Origin: Pseudomonas sp. SDI
Lineage (GTDB): Bacteria > Pseudomonadota > Gammaproteobacteria > Pseudomonadales > Pseudomonadaceae
DNA: 64,000 nucleotides
Assembly: GCF_003105155.1 (NCBI RefSeq)
Contig: NZ_QETK01000005.1
Coordinates: 62,001 to 126,000, forward strand
Direction of reading: 5' to 3'
Within the stretch, counting starts at the first letter, position 1, and each line of letters opens with the position of its first letter. The position numbers were made by a program, and so were the translations under genes. The notes below the pieces were generated by a model, which did not search any database, was not told the DNA's origin, and saw only the letters and a program-made list of their open reading frames with translations. Of this stretch, positions 58,425-64,000 are shown in pieces.

Positions 58425-58425
<1 letters not shown>
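57457..58425 (-). CDS. dppF: Dipeptide ABC transporter ATPase DppF
   Basis: One of the two ATPases of the dipeptide transporter. Walker A is [16 protein letters not shown], the Q-loop is [15 protein letters not shown], the signature is [14 protein letters not shown], and Walker B is [18 protein letters not shown]-terminal oligopeptide-transporter domain has a cysteine motif ([16 protein letters not shown]) likely to hold an Fe-S cluster or zinc. The ATG shares its last base with the dppD stop (TAATG on the minus strand). Length 322 residues. Last gene of the operon. Confidence 0.94.
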
Positions 58426-59393
<968 letters not shown>

Positions 59394-59405
59394 GGGGGCA
59401 ACTCC

Positions 59406-60335
59406 TCAGGCGGCGTTCTTGAGTTTCGGGTCCAGCGCATCGCGCAGTCCGTCGCCCATCAGGTTGATTGCCAGCACGCTGAGCAAAATGGTCAGCCCGG
59501 GCAGGCTCACGACCCACCAGGCGCGTTCGATGTAGTCGCGGGCCGAGGCCAGCATGGTGCCCCACTCGGGGGTTGGCGGTTGTACGCCGAGGCCGAGGAA
59601 GCCCAGGGCTGCGGCGTCGAGAATCGCCGAGGAGAAGCTCAGGGTCGCCTGTACGATCAGCGGTGCCATGCAGTTGGGCAGCACGGTGACGAACATCAGG
59701 CGCGGCAGGCCGGCGCCGGCCAGACGTGCCGCCGTTACGTAATCGCGGTTCAGCTCGCCCATCACCGCAGCGCGGGTGAGTCGCACGTAGGACGGTAGCG
59801 ACACGATGGCGATGGCAATTACGGTGTTGATCAGGCCAGGGCCGAGGATGGCGACAATGGCCACGGCCAGCAGCAGCGACGGCAGGGCCAGCATCACGTC
59901 CATCAGGCGCATGATCGACGGGCCGAGAATGCGCGGGAAGAACCCGGCCAGGAGGCCGAGGAACACGCCTGGAATCAGCGAGATCACCACTGAGGACAGG
60001 CCGATCAGCAGCGACAGGCGCGCCCCCTGGATCAACCGCGAGAGCAGGTCGCGGCCCAGCTCGTCGGTGCCGAGGATGAATTCCCAGTTGCCGCCTTCCA
60101 GCCACACCGGCGGGGTGAGCAGGAACTCACGGTATTGCTCGCTCGGGTTGTGTGGTGCTACCCAAGGGGCGAACAGTGCGCAGAACACGATCAGGCTCAT
60201 GAACGCCAGGCCGGCGACCGCGCCCTTGTTGCGCGAGAAGGCCTGCCAGAACTCTTTGTAGGGCGAGGGATACAGCAGGCTCTGATCCACCGGGGTGGCG
60301 GCCTGGGCGACGTTTTTTGCAATCGGAGTAGTCAT
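59406..60335 (-). CDS. dppC: Dipeptide ABC transporter permease DppC
   Basis: An inner-membrane permease with about six helices (AGLAFMSLIVFCALFAPWVA near the N-terminus; SLLIGLSSVVISLIPGVFLG; LPSLLLAVAIVAILGPGLIN). The ATPase-contact loop is VTAARLAGAGLPRLMFVTVLP. The 309-residue length is typical. It lies 11 bp after dppB, so it is in the same transcript. Confidence 0.94.
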   Translation of the reverse strand: MTTPIAKNVAQAATPVDQSLLYPSPYKEFWQAFSRNKGAVAGLAFMSLIVFCALFAPWVAPHNPSEQYREFLLTPPVWLEGGNWEFILGTDELGRDLLSRLIQGARLSLLIGLSSVVISLIPGVFLGLLAGFFPRILGPSIMRLMDVMLALPSLLLAVAIVAILGPGLINTVIAIAIVSLPSYVRLTRAAVMGELNRDYVTAARLAGAGLPRLMFVTVLPNCMAPLIVQATLSFSSAILDAAALGFLGLGVQPPTPEWGTMLASARDYIERAWWVVSLPGLTILLSVLAINLMGDGLRDALDPKLKNAA

Positions 60336-60346
60336 GGGTGCGGACC

Positions 60347-61357
60347 TCAGCGCTGATGACGGATGCGTGGGTTGGCCAGGCCGTAGAGGATGTCCACGAC
60401 GAAGTTGACCAGAATCACCAGGCAGGCAATCAGCAGGATGCCGTTCTGTACGACAGGGTAGTCACGGGCGCCGATGGCTTCGATCAGCCATTTGCCGATG
60501 CCCGGCCAGGAAAAGATGGTTTCGGTGAGCACGGCGCCGGCCAGCAAGGTGCCGACCTGCAGGCCGAACACCGTGAGTACCGGAATCAGCGCGTTGCGCA
60601 GGCCGTGTACGAAGACCACGCGGGCCGGCGACAGGCCTTTGGCGCGGGCGGTGCGGATGTAGTCCTCGCGCAGCACTTCGAGCATGGACGAACGGGTCAT
60701 CCGCGCGATCACTGCCAGCGGAATGGTGCCGAGCACGATGGCCGGCAGGATCAGGTGCATGAGCGCGTCCTTGAAGGCGCCTTCTTCGTCGCTAAGCAGG
60801 GTGTCGATAAGCATGAAGCCGGTTTTCGGCTCGATGTCATAGAGCAGGTCGATGCGTCCGGATACCGGGGTCCAGCCCAGGCTCACGGAGAAGAACATGA
60901 TCAGGATCAGCCCCCACCAGAAAATCGGCATCGAATAGCCGGCCAGCGAGATGCCCATGACCCCGTGATCGAACAGCGAACCGCGTTTGAGCGCGGCAAT
61001 GACCCCGGCCAGCAGGCCAACGATGCCGGCGAAGAACAGCGCGGCGATGGCCAGTTCCAGGGTGGCGGGGAACAGGGCGAGGAACTCGTTCCAGACGCTT
61101 TCGCGGGTGCGCAACGACTCGCCGAGGTCGCCGTGGGCGAGCTTCTCGACATAGTCGAGGTACTGCGCCGGCAGTGGCTTGTTCAGCCCCAGGCGCTCCA
61201 TGGCCTGGGCGTGCATTTCGGGGTCGACCCGGCGCTCGCCCATCATGACCTCGACCGGGTCGCCGGGGATCAGTCGTATGAGCGCAAATGTCAGCAAGGT
61301 GATGCCGAAGAAGGTCGGGATCAGTAGTCCCAGACGCCGGGCAATAAAACTAAACAT
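60347..61357 (-). CDS. dppB: Dipeptide ABC transporter permease DppB
   Basis: The other permease of the transporter. The N-terminus MFSFIARRLGLLIPTFFGIT and the family motif LIRLIPGDPVEVMMGE are diagnostic of the DppB/OppB group. The ATPase-contact loop is RTARAKGLSPARVVFVHGLR. Length 336 residues. It lies 74 bp after dppA; this gap may hold processing or attenuation signals that let dppA be expressed more than the rest. Confidence 0.95.
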   Translation of the reverse strand: MFSFIARRLGLLIPTFFGITLLTFALIRLIPGDPVEVMMGERRVDPEMHAQAMERLGLNKPLPAQYLDYVEKLAHGDLGESLRTRESVWNEFLALFPATLELAIAALFFAGIVGLLAGVIAALKRGSLFDHGVMGISLAGYSMPIFWWGLILIMFFSVSLGWTPVSGRIDLLYDIEPKTGFMLIDTLLSDEEGAFKDALMHLILPAIVLGTIPLAVIARMTRSSMLEVLREDYIRTARAKGLSPARVVFVHGLRNALIPVLTVFGLQVGTLLAGAVLTETIFSWPGIGKWLIEAIGARDYPVVQNGILLIACLVILVNFVVDILYGLANPRIRHQR

Positions 61358-61431
61358 CTTCTGGTGTACCTCGTCAGCCGGTTAGGCATGCCCACCAGCA
61401 CCCGGGTAGGGCGCTGGGGGCGTTTCTTGTT

Positions 61432-63027
61432 CTACTTCACCAGGGTGGTAGCGAAGTTGTTATTGGTCAGAGGGTTGATGTGGTAACCCTCTACATTGGC
61501 GCGCATGGCGGTGAAAATTTTCGGGTGCGCTATGTTGAGCCACGGTTGATCCTCATCGTACACCGCCAAAGCCTTCATATAGAGCGCTGCACGCTCATCG
61601 GTGGCGGTCACTTCGCGGGCTTTGCTGATCAACGCCTGGAATTGCTCGTTACACCAGCGGGCATAGTTTTCCCCACTTTTGACCGCGTCGCAGCTGAGCA
61701 GCGGGCTGAGGAAGTTGTCCGGGTCGCCGTTGTCGCTGGCCCAGCCAGAGGAGACCATGTCGGCTTCGCCCTTTTTCGCCCGGCGCAGCATTTCTGCCCA
61801 TTCCATGACCCGGATGTCGACCTTGAGGCCGATCTTCGCCAGGTCGGCCTGGAGCATTTCTGCACTCAGCCTTGGGTTGGGGTTGGTCGGGCCGCCGCCG
61901 TTGCGGGTAAACAGGGTCAGTACGCTACCTTCCGGCACGCCGGCTTCCTTGAGCAGGGCACGGGCCTTGTCGAGGTCGCGGGGTGGGTTCTGGTTGCTGG
62001 TGTTGTAGCCGAGCATGCTCGGCGGGTAGGGGTTGACCGCCACCAGTGCATTGCCCTTGCCGAACAGCTGGTCGACGTGGGTCTGGCGGTCGAAGGCCAT
62101 GCTGATGGCCCGGCGCACGCGGACATCGCTGAGGTAGGGGTGCGTGGTGTTCATCGAAATGTAGCCGGTGGTCAGCGCTTCGATCTCGGCGATTTTCAGA
62201 TTGGCGTCGGCCTTGACGCTGGGCACGTCGTCGGGCTTGGGGTACAGGGCCACCTGGCACTCGTTGGCGCGCAGCTTCTGCAGGCGGGTGTTGTTGTCGG
62301 TGGCAATGGCGAACACCAGGGTGTCGCTGGGCGGTTTGCCGCGGAAGTAGTCCGGGTTGGCCTTGAAGCGTACCTGGGCGTCCTTGTTGTAGCGCTGGAA
62401 GATGAACGGGCCGGTGCCGATCGGCTTGTTGTTGAGGTCGCCGGTTTTACCGGCGGCCAGCAACTGGTCGCCATACTCGGCGGAGTAGATCGAGCTGAAG
62501 GCCATGGCCAGGTCACGCAGGAACGGCGCTTCGGGGCGGGTGAGGCTGAATACCACGGTGCGATCGTCGGTTTTCTCGACGCTTTTCAGCAGATCCTTGA
62601 AGCCCATGCTTTCGAAATACGGGAAGCCGATGCTGGTCTTGTTGTGCCACGGGTGATTCGGGTCGAGCTGTCGTCGGAAACTCCACAGCACGTCGTCGGC
62701 GTTCATCTCGCGGGTTGGCGTGAAGTAGTCGGTGGTGTGGAACTTGACCCCGGGGCGCAGGTGGAACGTGTAGGTCAGGCCGTCGGGGCTGACCTCCCAC
62801 GACTCGGCCAGTGCCGCTCGCACCTCGGTGGTGCCGGGCTTGAAGTCGACCAGGCGGTTGAGGATGGTTTCCGCCGACGCGTCGGCGGTTACTGCGGTGG
62901 TGTATTGGACGATGTCGAAGCCTTCCGGGCTGGCTTCGGTACACACCACCAGCGGCTTGGCCGAAAGGCCCGCCGCAGCGCCCAAGAGGACGGCTGCCAG
63001 GGCAGCCTGTAGGGGTAACAATTTCAT
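61432..63027 (-). CDS. dppA: Dipeptide-binding periplasmic protein DppA
   Basis: A family 5 solute-binding protein for dipeptides. The signal peptide is MKLLPLQAALAAVLLGAAAG (cleaved near LSA-K), and the mature protein begins LVVCTEASPEGFDIVQYTTA. The family signature is the TYTFHLRPGVKFHTTDYFTP stretch. Conserved RRAISMAFDRQTHVDQLFGK and WASDNGDPDNFLSPLLSCDA follow. The 531-residue length is normal. It lies 74 bp after the porin gene with a hairpin between. Confidence 0.94.
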   Translation of the reverse strand: MKLLPLQAALAAVLLGAAAGLSAKPLVVCTEASPEGFDIVQYTTAVTADASAETILNRLVDFKPGTTEVRAALAESWEVSPDGLTYTFHLRPGVKFHTTDYFTPTREMNADDVLWSFRRQLDPNHPWHNKTSIGFPYFESMGFKDLLKSVEKTDDRTVVFSLTRPEAPFLRDLAMAFSSIYSAEYGDQLLAAGKTGDLNNKPIGTGPFIFQRYNKDAQVRFKANPDYFRGKPPSDTLVFAIATDNNTRLQKLRANECQVALYPKPDDVPSVKADANLKIAEIEALTTGYISMNTTHPYLSDVRVRRAISMAFDRQTHVDQLFGKGNALVAVNPYPPSMLGYNTSNQNPPRDLDKARALLKEAGVPEGSVLTLFTRNGGGPTNPNPRLSAEMLQADLAKIGLKVDIRVMEWAEMLRRAKKGEADMVSSGWASDNGDPDNFLSPLLSCDAVKSGENYARWCNEQFQALISKAREVTATDERAALYMKALAVYDEDQPWLNIAHPKIFTAMRANVEGYHINPLTNNNFATTLVK

Positions 63028-63061
63028 GGAACCTCCCTGCTTGCAGTCTAGCCAGCGTAGA

Positions 63062-63093
63062 CGCCACGACCGGTCGGGTAACCGGTCGTGGCG
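63062..63093 (-). terminator. Perfect 13-bp hairpin between the porin gene and dppA
   Basis: Arms CGCCACGACCGGT (63062-63074) and ACCGGTCGTGGCG (63081-63093), loop CGGGTA. On the minus strand no T-run follows, so it is more likely a partial terminator or an mRNA-stabilising stem that shapes porin versus dppA expression. Confidence 0.55.
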
Positions 63094-63101
63094 CTGCGGG
63101 C

Positions 63102-64000
63102 TTATAGAATGTTGAACGGAATGGTGGTCACCACGCGGAACTCGTCCAGGCTACCGTCGGCCTGGTTCTTGCTGGCGCGGTGGGCGGTGTAGGTGGCGCG
63201 GATGCTGGTGTCTTTGAGAGCGCCGCTCTGCACCGCGTAGCTGGTGCCGAAGCCCCACTCGTAGTGGTTTTCGCCATTCATGTTGCGCACATCGTAGCCG
63301 TTGCCACGGTAGTGGGTACCGTCGATGCCCCAGCCGCGGGCGTTGTACAGGCTGAACTTCAGGCCCGGTACTCCGAACTGCGCCATGTTCAGCGCGTAGT
63401 TGATCTGCAGGGACTTCTCGTTCGGGCCGTTGAAGTCGGAGAGCAGGGAGTTGGCCAGGAAGATCGCGTTGGTGTCGTGCAGGTAGTCGAAGTACTCGTT
63501 GCCGTCCACCTGCTGATAGGAGAAGGTCAGGGTGTGCGCCTGGTGGGTCAGGCCGAACGACAAACTGTAGGTGTCGTTGTCGATATCGCCCAGTTTGCTT
63601 TTACCTTCGTCCTTGGTCTTGTAGTAGTTCAGGCCAGTGGTCAGGCCCAGCACTGCGTTGTCGCCCAGGCTGTGGGTGGCGCCGAAGTAGTACTGGTTCC
63701 ACAGGTCTTCGACGTTGGACACGTAGACGCTGGTTTTCAGGCTTTTCAGTGGCTGGTAGTTCAGCCCCGCTATGTTCACATGGTCGGCTTCCTGGGCGCT
63801 GCTGCCGTATTCGGAGCGGAACTTGCTGGTGCCTTGCTCGGTACGGGTGGATACGCGGTCGAAGGTGCCGGCATCGAACGACAGGTTGTCGAACTCTTCG
63901 CTGTGGAGGCTCACCCCCTCGAAGCTCGACGGCAGCGCACGGTTGCCGATATAGGCGATTACCGGGGTGTCGATCGACTGACGCCCGGCGGTGAGCGTGG
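63102..64000 (-). CDS. opdP: OprD-family outer-membrane porin (C-terminal part), OpdP-like
   Basis: The C-terminal ~299 residues of an OprD-type substrate-specific porin; the start lies beyond the window. Alternating beta-strands are visible (SLKTSVYVSNVEDLWNQYYF, HTLTFSYQQVDGNEYFDYLH, KSLQINYALNMAQFGVPGL). The terminal segment EFRVVTTIPFNIL is typical of OprD barrels. The gene lies immediately upstream of dppA. In P. aeruginosa OpdP takes up glycine-glutamate dipeptides and clusters with dpp genes, so a dipeptide role is inferred from context. The family call is firm; the OpdP name is likely. Confidence 0.85.
   Translation of the reverse strand, partial: TLTAGRQSIDTPVIAYIGNRALPSSFEGVSLHSEEFDNLSFDAGTFDRVSTRTEQGTSKFRSEYGSSAQEADHVNIAGLNYQPLKSLKTSVYVSNVEDLWNQYYFGATHSLGDNAVLGLTTGLNYYKTKDEGKSKLGDIDNDTYSLSFGLTHQAHTLTFSYQQVDGNEYFDYLHDTNAIFLANSLLSDFNGPNEKSLQINYALNMAQFGVPGLKFSLYNARGWGIDGTHYRGNGYDVRNMNGENHYEWGFGTSYAVQSGALKDTSIRATYTAHRASKNQADGSLDEFRVVTTIPFNIL

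Overview
The window is a gene-dense, GC-rich chromosomal segment of a fluorescent Pseudomonas, most likely of the P. putida group. The assignment rests on gene content and order (suhB-trmJ-cysE-isc-ndk-rlmN-pilF-ispG-hisS-bamB-der, algW-nif3-cysD-cysNC, opuC-prfC and dpp-porin blocks), on protein wording, and on GC-rich palindromic repeats between genes. I see no tRNA, rRNA, CRISPR array, prophage, transposase or insertion sequence. Almost all of it is core or metabolic DNA.

Region by region. 1-17.9 kb: the tail of sspB meets suhB tail-to-tail. A rightward chain follows: trmJ and cysE; the iron-sulfur assembly operon iscR-iscS-iscU-iscA-hscB-hscA-fdx-iscX behind an IscR-type promoter; then ndk, rlmN, pilF, a rodZ-like gene, ispG, hisS, a yfgM-like gene, bamB and der. 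18-26.6 kb: a methionine-type aminotransferase with an omega-amidase (methionine salvage and repair), then an iron module made of a PepSY/flavodoxin reductase, a TonB-dependent receptor, a PiuC-type dioxygenase and a Sel1-repeat protein. 26.6-31.7 kb: yaaA, a degenerate NodB-type deacetylase, a PIN-PhoH ATPase gene with a long structured leader, and moaC-moaD-moaE. 31.8-35.4 kb: the D-arginine/D-lysine catabolic set, a periplasmic binding protein divergent from dauB-dauA-dauR. 35.5-42.3 kb: a RhlB-type helicase, a carboxylesterase, and the four-gene aapJQMP amino-acid transporter behind a sigma-54-type promoter. 42.3-47.4 kb: the AlgW protease, a Nif3-family protein, and cysD-cysNC for sulfate activation. 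47.5-50.9 kb: an OpuC-type osmoprotectant ABC transporter. 51.2-57.4 kb: prfC, then polyamine-related genes (PotF-like binding protein, cupin, PuuB-like oxidoreductase, AraC-type regulator) and an odd Lys/Pro-rich membrane protein. 57.4-64 kb: the dipeptide transporter dppA-B-C-D-F and the end of an OprD-family porin.

How the genes work together. Several units share sulfur and iron: CysE makes O-acetylserine, CysD/CysNC activate sulfate for cysteine, IscS takes sulfur from cysteine to build clusters, and IspG and RlmN consume clusters. Amine and amino-acid scavenging is the other theme (dau, aap, opuC, pot-like, dpp), each with its own transporter or binding protein.

The most interesting non-coding signals are a potentially pseudoknotted leader before phoH, a matched pair of palindromic sites at both ends of the dau cluster that look like the DauR operator, a palindrome enclosing the moaC ribosome-binding site, and operator-like palindromes before cysD and opuC. 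Gene order also looks rearranged relative to what I recall of P. putida KT2440 and P. aeruginosa PAO1. The three suspected joints all lie between convergent genes. All structural and regulatory calls were made by eye, without folding or database searches.
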